From Actinomadura nitritigenes (GTDB taxonomy: Bacteria > Actinomycetota > Actinomycetes > Streptosporangiales > Streptosporangiaceae): a stretch of DNA of 57,134 nucleotides. The notes below the pieces were generated by a model. That model saw only the letters and a program-made list of their open reading frames with translations. It did no database searches and was not told the origin of the DNA. A program made the translations under genes and the position numbers. The stretch's first letter is position 1; the number at the start of each line of letters is the position of its first letter. This document shows positions 23,070 through 30,335 of the stretch, one piece after another. The DNA is taken from positions 1 through 57,134 of the forward strand of contig NZ_JAGEOK010000049.1 of assembly GCF_017573545.1 (NCBI RefSeq). Direction: 5' to 3'.

Positions 23070-24190
23070 GGACGCTGACACCGCTCCAGGCGCCGGCCGC
23101 CGCGGTGGTGGCCGCCCGGCTGGCGCGCGGCCGGAAACGCCCCGCGCCCTTCGTGCCCGGGAAGTCCGGCCCGCCTCCGGAGCCGGTCTCCGTGGTGATC
23201 CCGGCGCGCGACGAGGAGTTCCGGCTCGAGGACTGCGTACGGCCCCTGCTCGCCGATCCCGACGTGTCCGAGGTGATCGTCGTGGACGACGAGTCGCGGG
23301 ACGGCACGGCGCGGCTCGCGGCGCGGCTGGGCGCCGAGGTCGTGTCCGGGGCACCGCTGCCGGACGGCTGGGTCGGCAAGCAGTGGGCGCTGGACCAGGG
23401 CGTGCGCGCCGCCGCGGGGCCGATCGTGGTCCTGCTGGACGCCGACACGCGCCCGAAGCCGGGCCTGTGCGCGGAGCTGGCGGCGCTGCTCGACACCTTC
23501 GACCTGGTGTCGGCCGGGCCGAGGTTCGTCTGCGGCGGCGTGGCCGAGCAGGCGTTGCACGCCTCGTTCCTGGCCGGCCTGGTCTACCGGCTCGGCCCCA
23601 TCGGCCCGGCCGCGGCATCGCCCGACCGGCTCCTGCTCAACGGCCAGTGCATGGCCTTCCGCAGGGCCCCGATGCTGCGGGCCGACGGGTTCGCCCGGGT
23701 CCGCGGCCACCTCACCGACGATGTCGCCCTCGGCCGGCTGCTCGCGCGGGACGGCTGGCGGGTCGCCTTCCGGGACGCCGGCGCCCTGCTGGAAGTCGAC
23801 ATGCACGAGTCGGCGGCCGATGTGTGGCGCGAGTGGGGACGATCCATCTCCCTGCGGGACGTGACGGGGAGCGGCGCGCTGGCAGCGGATCTCGCGGTCG
23901 TCTGGTTGACGCTCGCCCTGCCGGTGATGCGGCTGGCGAAGGGGCGCCCGACGGCGCTGGACCTCGGCCTGCTCGCCCAGCGGTTCCTCCTGACGGCGGC
24001 GCTGCGCGGCAGCTACGTGCGGCCGGGCCCGGGCCTGGCGATCTCGCCGTTCCTCGACGTCCTGACCGCGGTGCGGCTGACGTGGTCGGCGCTGCGGCCG
24101 TCGCGCACCTGGCGGGGGCGGACCTACGACGGTCCGGCGGTCACGCGCGGCGCCCGGCCACGGCGGCCTGACCGAAGCGCAGCCCGATGA
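23066..24190 (+). CDS. Family 2 glycosyltransferase, carotenoid (CruG/CrtQ-like)
   Basis: This 374-residue GT2 enzyme has VSVVIPARDEEFRLEDC, then VIVVDDESRDGTARLA, GWVGKQWALDQG and LLDADTRPKPG (the metal-binding DXD-like site). Hydrophobic C-terminal segments (LAADLAVVWLTLALPVMRLA) should anchor it to the membrane. The GW-GK-WA pattern is shared by CruG and CrtQ carotenoid glycosyltransferases. It is translationally coupled to the crtD-like gene and probably glycosylates the tertiary hydroxyl created by CruF. Its last 50 bases overlap the 3' end of the convergent plsY-like gene. Confidence 0.82.
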   Translation: MRTLTPLQAPAAAVVAARLARGRKRPAPFVPGKSGPPPEPVSVVIPARDEEFRLEDCVRPLLADPDVSEVIVVDDESRDGTARLAARLGAEVVSGAPLPDGWVGKQWALDQGVRAAAGPIVVLLDADTRPKPGLCAELAALLDTFDLVSAGPRFVCGGVAEQALHASFLAGLVYRLGPIGPAAASPDRLLLNGQCMAFRRAPMLRADGFARVRGHLTDDVALGRLLARDGWRVAFRDAGALLEVDMHESAADVWREWGRSISLRDVTGSGALAADLAVVWLTLALPVMRLAKGRPTALDLGLLAQRFLLTAALRGSYVRPGPGLAISPFLDVLTAVRLTWSALRPSRTWRGRTYDGPAVTRGARPRRPDRSAAR

Positions 24191-24752
24191 GGCACATCAG
24201 CGCCCCGGTGCCCGCGACGTGCTCGGCGGGCGCGAAGAGGAGCTGCAGCGCCGGCAGGGAGAAGACCGCGGCGCGCGTGCCCCAGGCGAACGAGCGCGAC
24301 GCCAGGCCCACCCCGGCCAGCAACGCGGCGCCGAGCGTGAACGCGGGCGGGCAGATCACCGCGAAGCCGCCCGCGAAGGTGAGGATCGAGCGGCCGCCCC
24401 GCCGCCCCGCGAACGCCGGCCAGGCATGCCCGGCCATCGCGGCGGCCACCGCCGCGTACGCGGGCAGGACGCTCGGGCCGGCGACCGTCCCGAGCGCCCC
24501 GGTCACGCCCCCGCCCACGGCGAGCCCGACGAGGCCCGCGGCCATGCCCTTGAGCATGTCGCCGGCGAACACGGGCACGGCGGCCTTCCAGCCGAGCTGC
24601 TCCATCATGTTCCAGAAGCCGGGGTTGCGGTCGCCGACGTCGCGCGGGTCGAAGCCGTGGGCGCGCCCGACGAGCACCGCGACCGGCACCGAGCCGAGCA
24701 GGTAGCCGCCGATGGACGCGCCGAGCACGGGAGCCGCCGATACCAGGGTCAT
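24141..24752 (-). CDS. PlsY-like membrane acyltransferase, divergent family member
   Basis: The 203 residues with about five membrane segments match PlsY (acyl-phosphate:glycerol-3-phosphate acyltransferase) in length and motif order: GYLLGSVPVAVLVGRAHGFDPRDVGDRNPG, then GDMLKGM, then GHAWPAFAGRRGGRS. Canonical PlsY has SGNxGATNVLR and FKGGKGVAT where this protein has DRNPGFWNMME and RRGGRSILT. The glycerol-phosphate site is therefore altered, which fits a different acceptor. Its place inside the carotenoid block suggests that it acylates a carotenoid glycoside using acyl-phosphate from PlsX. That function is inference. The ATG at 24752 follows ACGAGG, and the first 41 bases overlap the divergent crtA-like gene. 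Confidence 0.78.
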   Translation of the reverse strand: MTLVSAAPVLGASIGGYLLGSVPVAVLVGRAHGFDPRDVGDRNPGFWNMMEQLGWKAAVPVFAGDMLKGMAAGLVGLAVGGGVTGALGTVAGPSVLPAYAAVAAAMAGHAWPAFAGRRGGRSILTFAGGFAVICPPAFTLGAALLAGVGLASRSFAWGTRAAVFSLPALQLLFAPAEHVAGTGALMCLIGLRFGQAAVAGRRA

Positions 24753-25473
24753 CGCCTCGTTCCACCTCATCAGGTACGCGGGTGTGGACGCCATGCGGCA
24801 CATGGCGTTCGACCGGCCGCTGCTGCGCCGCACCGCCGGGCTGTCGTTCTGGCGGCTGCTGGGCACCGGCCGCGGCCGGTCCATGAGCCTGGGCGCGGAC
24901 CTGCGCCGCTGGGCGCTGTTCGCGGTGTGGGAGGGGGAGCCCGCGTTGGAGGAGTTCCTCGCGCGCTCGCCGGTGGCCGCACGGTGGGGGGACGAGGCCG
25001 AGGAGTCCTGGCATGTGCGGCTCGCGCCGCTCGGTTCCCGCGGCCGGTGGGGCGGGCGCGATCCCTTCGCGGCCGGCCCCTCCGCGGCGTCCGTCAGGAG
25101 GGCCGGACCCGCCAGGACGGCCGGGGACGGGCCGGTGGCCGTGCTGACCAGGGCGTCGATCCGCCCCAGCCGGCTGGTGGCGTTCTACCGGTCGGTTCCG
25201 GACGTGGACCGGGAACTGCGCCGGGAGGACGGTTGCCTCGCCTCGATCGGGGTGGGGGAGTGGCCGCTGGCCCGGCAGGCGACCTTCTCGCTGTGGGACG
25301 ACGAGACCGCCGTCACGCGGTTCGCCTACCGCGCGGGCGCGCACCGCACCGTCATCGGACGCGTGCGCGGCGAAGGCTGGTACGCCGAGGAGATGTTCGC
25401 CCGTTTCACCCCCTACGCGAGCCGGGGCACCTGGGACGGGCATGACCCGCTGCGCGCTCGCCGTGCGGAGTGA
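24712..25473 (+). CDS. crtA: CrtA-like carotenoid (spheroidene-type) monooxygenase
   Basis: This 253-residue protein matches the CrtA family. It has an N-terminal SFHLIRYAGVDAMRHM, then FWRLLGTGRGRSMSLG and RWALFAVWE, then IGVGEWPLARQATFSLW, and EGWYAEEMFARFTPYASRGTWDG near the end. In purple bacteria CrtA is a haem-dependent oxygenase that adds a 2-keto group to acyclic 1-methoxy carotenoids. Here it would ketolate a hydroxylated acyclic carotenoid, consistent with CruF and the lack of a cyclase. The ATG at 24712 lies inside the divergent plsY-like gene. It is convergent with plsX, with 5 bases between stops. Confidence 0.8.
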   Translation: MDAPSTGAADTRVIASFHLIRYAGVDAMRHMAFDRPLLRRTAGLSFWRLLGTGRGRSMSLGADLRRWALFAVWEGEPALEEFLARSPVAARWGDEAEESWHVRLAPLGSRGRWGGRDPFAAGPSAASVRRAGPARTAGDGPVAVLTRASIRPSRLVAFYRSVPDVDRELRREDGCLASIGVGEWPLARQATFSLWDDETAVTRFAYRAGAHRTVIGRVRGEGWYAEEMFARFTPYASRGTWDGHDPLRARRAE

Positions 25474-25478
25474 GCGCC

Positions 25479-26453
25479 TCACGCGACCGGCCCCACGGAA
25501 GCACGGCCGTCCACGGGCACGGGCGCGCCCTCCGCGGCCAGCTCGGACGCGACCACGCAGGCCCGGGCCAAGGCGGTGGATCGCGAAGAGCCGTGGCCCA
25601 CGACGACCGTGCCGGCCAGCCCCAGCAGGGCGGCACCACCGTGCGTGTCCGCGGTGTAGAGGCGTGCGACCTCCGCCAGCCGGGCGGGCGGGGCGATGCC
25701 GGCTTCGGCGACCATCTCCAGGGTCGTCCGGACGCAGCCCTCGATGTTCTTCAGCACGACGTTGCCGGTGAAGCCGTCCGTCACGACCACGTCGACCGCT
25801 CCGCCGAGCACATCGTGCCCTTCCACGTTGCCGTGGAAGCGGAGGGGCAGGCCCGGCAGCAGCGCGGCGGCCTCCCGGACGAGCCGGTTGCCCTTCCCCG
25901 GCTCGGCGCCGATGGACAGCAGCCCCACCGACGGGTCGGGCACGCCGAGGACATTGCGCGCGTACGAGGCGCCCAGCAGCGCGAACTGCGCGAGCATCCG
26001 CGGAGTCGGGTCGGCGGTCCCGCCGGCGTCGAGCAGCACGGTGGAACCGGTCGGCGTCGGCAGCGCCACGGCCAGCGCCGGGCGCAGCACGCCCTCCCGC
26101 CGTCCGAACGTGCGGACCGCGCACGTCACCACGGCTCCGGTGGACCCGGCCGAGACGAACGGGGCACCCCGCCGGTGTGCGAGCGCGCACCCGACCGCGA
26201 GGCTCGAATCCCGCCGGGCGGCGGCGTTCGCGCCGCGCTCGGCCATCGGCACGACCTCGTCGGCGTGCTGGACCTCCACCTCGCCGACGCCGCCGTGCCT
26301 CCGCAGTTCGCGGTGCAGGTCATCCGCCCGCCCGACCAGGACGACCGGGACGCCGTGCTCGCGGCGCGCCGCCAGGGCCCCCGGCACCGTCTCGGCCGGT
26401 CCGTGGTCGCCGCTCATCGCGTCGAGCACCACCGGACGCGCCGCCCCGCCCAT
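25479..26453 (-). CDS. plsX: PlsX, phosphate acyltransferase, in the carotenoid operon
   Basis: This 324-residue enzyme converts acyl-ACP to acyl-phosphate. The PlsX motifs are present: LDAMSGDHGP, APFVSAGSTGAV, VLLDAGGTADPTP, GLLSIGAEPGKGN, FHGNVEGHD, VVTDGFTGNVVLK and GGAALLGLAG. Housekeeping plsX normally sits with fab or rpmF genes, but this copy starts 1 base after the crtB stop and is therefore in the crtI-crtB operon. It probably supplies acyl-phosphate to the nearby PlsY-like enzyme, making it a pathway-specific paralogue. That conclusion rests on gene order. Confidence 0.88.
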   Translation of the reverse strand: MGGAARPVVLDAMSGDHGPAETVPGALAARREHGVPVVLVGRADDLHRELRRHGGVGEVEVQHADEVVPMAERGANAAARRDSSLAVGCALAHRRGAPFVSAGSTGAVVTCAVRTFGRREGVLRPALAVALPTPTGSTVLLDAGGTADPTPRMLAQFALLGASYARNVLGVPDPSVGLLSIGAEPGKGNRLVREAAALLPGLPLRFHGNVEGHDVLGGAVDVVVTDGFTGNVVLKNIEGCVRTTLEMVAEAGIAPPARLAEVARLYTADTHGGAALLGLAGTVVVGHGSSRSTALARACVVASELAAEGAPVPVDGRASVGPVA

Positions 26454-26454
26454 C

Positions 26455-27366
26455 TCAGGCCGCCTCGAGGGGCCGCCGCCGTTCGGCGCGGCCGGCGGCG
26501 GAGGCGGCCAGCATGTGCCGCGCGAAGATCGTGGCCCGGCGGCGGCGCGGCACCCGCGCCCGCGCGGTCAGCACGTCGTGCCCGGCCGCGGCGATCTCGT
26601 CCAGGATGCCGCTGTACAACTCGTACGCGGCGCGGATGCAGGGACGGGAGGACGGTGCCAGCAGTTCCACGCCGTCGAGGGCGCGGCGGTAGTGGTCCCG
26701 GGCGCGGCCCGACTCGAAGGCGACCAGGTCGCGCAGCGCCCGTGCAGGGACGCCGCGGTGGAGGTCGTCCTCGGTGACCCCGAACTTGGCGAGGTCCTCC
26801 TGCGGCAGGTAGACGCGGCCTCGGGCCAGGTCCTCCGCGACGTCCCGCAGGAAGTTCGTCAGCTGGAACGCCCGCCCCAGTTCGCGGGCGGCCTCGCGGG
26901 CCTGTGGCCCCGCGCCGGGAACCGTCTCTAGGACGGGAAGCATCATCAGCCCGATCGCGGCGCCCGAGCCCTCCATGTAGACCAGCAGGTCCTCGTAGGT
27001 GCCGTACCGGGTGACGGTGAGGTCGGCGCGCATGGACCGCAGGAAGGCGTCGAGATCGGTGCGCTCGATGCCGAAGGAGCGGACGGTGTGCACGAAGGCG
27101 GGCAGCACCGGATCCTCGACCGTCTCGCCCGCCAGACTCGCGCTCAGGCGCCGGGTCACCTCGTCGAGCGCGCGCGCCCGGCCGCCGGTGTCCGCGGCCG
27201 GCTCGCCGGACGCGTCGACGATGTCGTCCACATGGCGGGTGAACCCGTACAGCGCGTGCACATGTCTGCGCTTCCACGCCGGCAGCAGCAGCGTGGCCAG
27301 GTAGAACGAGCGGCCGTGCCGGGCGTTGAGACGGCGGCAGTGCTCATAGCTCGCGGTCAGCGTCAT
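26455..27366 (-). CDS. crtB: Phytoene synthase
   Basis: This 303-residue squalene/phytoene synthase-family enzyme condenses two GGPP molecules to phytoene. It has RHGRSFYLATLLLP, the first Asp-rich motif GFTRHVDDIVD, YGTYEDLLVYMEGSGAAIGLMM, and the second motif FQLTNFLRDVAEDLARGRVYLP. The start overlaps the crtI stop as TGATG. No GGPP synthase gene lies in the island, so the substrate must come from a gene elsewhere. The C terminus after RHMLAASAAGRAERRRP is a basic tail. Confidence 0.93.
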   Translation of the reverse strand: MTLTASYEHCRRLNARHGRSFYLATLLLPAWKRRHVHALYGFTRHVDDIVDASGEPAADTGGRARALDEVTRRLSASLAGETVEDPVLPAFVHTVRSFGIERTDLDAFLRSMRADLTVTRYGTYEDLLVYMEGSGAAIGLMMLPVLETVPGAGPQAREAARELGRAFQLTNFLRDVAEDLARGRVYLPQEDLAKFGVTEDDLHRGVPARALRDLVAFESGRARDHYRRALDGVELLAPSSRPCIRAAYELYSGILDEIAAAGHDVLTARARVPRRRRATIFARHMLAASAAGRAERRRPLEAA

Positions 27367-28832
27367 CGGCGGCCTTCCAGGATGCGGGCGGCGGCGAGCC
27401 GTCCGGAGATCAGAGCCGGTGGGACGCCCACACCGGGCGCGGTGTACATCCCGGCGAAGTGCAGGCCGGGGACGCGGCGGCTGCGGCCGGCGGGCCGGAA
27501 CCAGGCCGTCTGGGAGAACCGGTGGTCGAGCGCGAAGGGCGTGCCGGCCGAATGGCCCAGGCGGGACCAGACCCGCGGATCGAACGTCCGCCGCGGGGCC
27601 GACGACAGGTCGCCGTACCCCAGGTCGGACAGGCGGGCGAGCAGGCGCTGCTCCAGCCGCGGCGCGAGACGGTCCCAGTCGGCTCCGCTCGCGGTGTTCG
27701 GCGCGGGTTCCAGGACGCTCAGCGTGCAGTGGCCGGGCGGCGCGGCGGTGGCGTCCGCCTCGGGGCAGGTGACCAGCAGGCTCGGGTCGGGCTGCGGGCG
27801 TCCGGCGGCCAGGGCGGAGAAGGTTCCGGCCCACTCCCGGCCGAAGTGCAGCGTGTGGTGCGCGCGGCCGGGCGCCCGGTGGTCGAGTCCGAAGTGCATG
27901 ACCAGGCAGGACGGCGAGTACCGCGGCCGGCGCAGCCGCCAGTCGCCCGCCGCGGCCGGCAGCAGCCCCCGGTGGGCCCGCGCCAGGTCGCACGCGACCA
28001 CGACCGCCCCGGCGGCGAGCCGCTCGCCGCCCTCCAGCCGTACCGCCGTCACCCCGGACGCGTCCGTCTCGACCCGCTCGGCGCGCACGCCGTACCTGAG
28101 CACGGCGCCCGCCTTCTCGGCCACGGCGGCGAGGGCCTGCGGGACGGCGTGCATCCCGCCGGCCGCGGGGAAGTACACCCCGCCGATGGTGTCCATGTGC
28201 GCGACGACCGCGTAGACGGCCAGCGCCTTGCCGGGAGGAAGCCCGACGTACAGCGCCTGGAACGTGTGCGCCCTGACGAGCCGCTCGTCGGTCAACTGGC
28301 TCGCAACGAACCGGTCCAGGCGCCGGAACCCGCCCGCCGCCGCGAGCCTGAGCAGCGCGAGGGGACGGGCCATGCTCCGCAGCCGGGTCATGTCCGCGTC
28401 GATGAACGTCGGCCATTCGGCCTCGAACATCGCCGCGAGCCGCCGCCGGAACCGCAGGTAGCGGGCCGCCTCGTCCGGCCCGCACAGGGCGCGGACGTTG
28501 TCGGCCATCCGCTGCGCGCCCGCCACCACGTCCAGTTGTGAGCCGTCGTGGAAGGACAGCCGGTAGAACGGGTCCAGGCGCCGGAGCGGCAGCAGGTTCT
28601 CCATGTCCTCGCCCGCCGCGCCGAACGTCTCCGCCAGTACCTGCGGCATGGTCAGCACCGAAGGGCCCGTGTCGAACCGGTACCGTCCCGCGTGCGCCGT
28701 TCCGCAACATCCGCCTGGTTCGTCCTGGGCCTCGACCACCACGACGTCGCGGCCGCCCGCGGCGAGGTGGATCGCCGCCGACAGCCCGGCCAGGCCCGCC
28801 CCGATGACGACGACCGGACCCCTCTCCACCAT
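27363..28832 (-). CDS. crtI: Phytoene desaturase
   Basis: This 489-residue FAD enzyme of the CrtI family has VVVIGAGLAGLSAAIHLAAGG at the N terminus, the CrtI pattern AGRYRFDTGPSVLTMPQVL, GIYFP-like GGVYFPAAGGMHAVPQAL, and the C-terminal signature FAGMYTAPGVGVPPALISGRLAA. It should convert phytoene to lycopene in the membrane. The ATG at 28832 overlaps the stop of an 18-codon upstream ORF (TGATG), and I see no ribosome site of its own. Translation of crtI therefore probably depends on that short ORF. It is the first major gene of the crtI-crtB-plsX operon. Confidence 0.9.
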   Translation of the reverse strand: MVERGPVVVIGAGLAGLSAAIHLAAGGRDVVVVEAQDEPGGCCGTAHAGRYRFDTGPSVLTMPQVLAETFGAAGEDMENLLPLRRLDPFYRLSFHDGSQLDVVAGAQRMADNVRALCGPDEAARYLRFRRRLAAMFEAEWPTFIDADMTRLRSMARPLALLRLAAAGGFRRLDRFVASQLTDERLVRAHTFQALYVGLPPGKALAVYAVVAHMDTIGGVYFPAAGGMHAVPQALAAVAEKAGAVLRYGVRAERVETDASGVTAVRLEGGERLAAGAVVVACDLARAHRGLLPAAAGDWRLRRPRYSPSCLVMHFGLDHRAPGRAHHTLHFGREWAGTFSALAAGRPQPDPSLLVTCPEADATAAPPGHCTLSVLEPAPNTASGADWDRLAPRLEQRLLARLSDLGYGDLSSAPRRTFDPRVWSRLGHSAGTPFALDHRFSQTAWFRPAGRSRRVPGLHFAGMYTAPGVGVPPALISGRLAAARILEGRR

Positions 28833-28888
28833 CAGCGCCCGCCACGGGGGCCGCGCGCACGATCCGTCATGTGCAGTGCGCCGATCAT
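28832..28888 (-). CDS. 18-residue leader ORF coupled to crtI
   Basis: An ATG at 28888 is preceded by the strong ribosome site AAGGAGGGG (spacing 2-4 bases from the end of the purine run). It encodes an 18-residue basic peptide beginning MIGALHMTDRARG. Its TGA overlaps the crtI ATG as TGATG. The crtI start has no ribosome site, so ribosomes finishing this ORF probably reinitiate on crtI. The peptide may have no role beyond coupling. Alternatively it is a regulatory leader. Confidence 0.55.
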   Translation of the reverse strand: MIGALHMTDRARGPRGGR

Positions 28889-29058
28889 GTCCCCTCCTTA
28901 GGTCGTCCGCCCGTACCCCCCTCTGACCTGGACAAGCACGCCTGAACCGGATTTTGCCCGCGCGGCACCGTTCCAATGACGGACGCTCCCCGGCCGCTCT
29001 TCCGGCGATGACGCCGCCCATGGCTATAGCCCGACCGGGGCCGGGTACCGCGACGCAC

Positions 29059-29289
29059 ATGGGGGACGAGAAGAAGGAGCCGGCCGTCGGTGACGAGGTC
29101 ACCTGGCGCAGCCACGGCTCCACGGCCGAGGGCCGTGTGGAGAAGAAGATCACCGACCGCCGCGAGGAGGGCGGCCGCACCGTCGCGGCCTCGCCCGACG
29201 AACCGCAGTACGCCGTGCGGAGTGAGAAGAGCGGTAAGAAGGCCGTCCACAAGGGCTCGGCGCTGCGCAAGCGAAAGCGCTCGAAGTGA
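29059..29289 (+). CDS. DUF2945 (TUDOR-like, hypervirulence-associated) small protein
   Basis: This 76-residue basic protein reads GDEVTWRSHGSTAEGRVEKKITDR, then EPQYAVRSEKSGKKAVHKGSALRKRKR. It matches the DUF2945 family of short SH3/TUDOR-like domains (family knowledge). The molecular role is unknown. The ATG at 29059 gives the usual family length. An upstream ATG at 28954 would add a low-complexity leader. It is divergent from the crtI operon and convergent with cruF. Confidence 0.72.
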   Translation: MGDEKKEPAVGDEVTWRSHGSTAEGRVEKKITDRREEGGRTVAASPDEPQYAVRSEKSGKKAVHKGSALRKRKRSK

Positions 29290-29331
29290 GCGGCGCGGGT
29301 CCGGACAAGAGTGTGACCACGCCCCGTCGCG

Positions 29332-30141
29332 TCAGGGCCTGCCCGCGCCCGTTCCGGCGGCCCGCCGCCGCAGGGCCAGTACCGCGGCGGGCACCGCGAA
29401 CGCGCCCATCGCCGTCCCGCCCGCCACCGCCACCACCGGATCGCTCGGCTCGAACACCACCGCGAACGCCAGCGTCTCCATCGCCGCCATGAGCCCGTAC
29501 GTCGCCACGAGCCACTCCGAGGCGTCCGGCCCGCCGACCCACGCCTCGGTCGCGGCCATCAGCAGCGCGGACACGCCCAGCCAGCCGGCGAAGTTGCTCG
29601 CGGGCACCCCCCGGTAGGTTCCGCGCCGCGCCCATCTCCACAGGTCGTGCCGCAGCATCTGCGGATCCAGGAACGCGTCCCATGCGGTCAGCGCCAGCGC
29701 CCCGACCGCCATCCGCCGCACCGGCCGCCGGCCCGGGACCAGGACGGCCGCGACCGCATGCGCCGCCAGCCCCATTCCGGACCACGCCGCCGCGACCGCC
29801 ACGGGAACACCGGCCACCTGCGGCCGCAGCACCGGTGTGTAGGTGTACCGCCCGAACGGCAGCCCCGTCCGCACACCGATCCGTTCCACGGTGTGGCCCA
29901 GCGCCATCCCCGTCGCCACCGCGCCGGCCGCCCGCGCGGCGCCCCGCCGCGAGGCGGCGAAGCAACCGGCCGCCGCCGCGAGCGCGCCCACCACCGGGTT
30001 GATCCACCGCACCGGCTCCGCACCGACCCCGGACGTCACCTGCGCGGCGACCATCGACGCCAGGAAACCGGCTCCGGCGACCGCGAACCCGTCCGCTCCC
30101 CGCCCCGTGCCCGCTCGCCCCCGGTTCCCAGGCCGCACCAT
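29332..30141 (-). CDS. cruF: CruF-like carotenoid 1',2'-hydratase
   Basis: The 269 residues with about seven hydrophobic segments match the CruF family of bacterial carotenoid hydratases (carotenoid biosynthesis protein, DUF422). The conserved stretches are ERIGVRTGLPFGRYTYT, TAWDAFLDPQMLRHDLWRWARRGTYRGVPASNFAGW and VFEPSDPVV. CruF adds water across the psi end at C1', giving the tertiary hydroxyl that a glycosyltransferase can use. GGAG precedes ATG 30141. It lies 194 bases downstream of photolyase on the same strand and may share its promoter. Confidence 0.85.
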   Translation of the reverse strand: MVRPGNRGRAGTGRGADGFAVAGAGFLASMVAAQVTSGVGAEPVRWINPVVGALAAAAGCFAASRRGAARAAGAVATGMALGHTVERIGVRTGLPFGRYTYTPVLRPQVAGVPVAVAAAWSGMGLAAHAVAAVLVPGRRPVRRMAVGALALTAWDAFLDPQMLRHDLWRWARRGTYRGVPASNFAGWLGVSALLMAATEAWVGGPDASEWLVATYGLMAAMETLAFAVVFEPSDPVVAVAGGTAMGAFAVPAAVLALRRRAAGTGAGRP

Positions 30142-30335
30142 CAACTCCACATCCCCGCATCGAGCCGAACAGGCGTGCCCGCCCGGGGCCGGCGATCGGC
30201 GGGGGCGTCCGTCGGCCCCCCGTCCGGTGATCTTTCCGTTCGTCCCGGCGGCAAGCGGCCGCCCGTCTCCGGAATCCGGCCGTGCACGGTAACGCGCCGG
30301 CAATGGGCCGGCGACCGCGCGCTTGAGGACCGGTG

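Noticed and set aside
21492..23618. Open frame of 708 codons on the minus strand
   Set aside because: It is antisense to the crtD-like gene and rich in Arg/Pro. The plus-strand CrtI-family motifs are unmistakable.
27088..28541. Open frames on the plus strand across crtB and crtI
   Set aside because: The composition is Arg/Gly/Pro-rich with no domain, and the minus-strand enzymes are clear.
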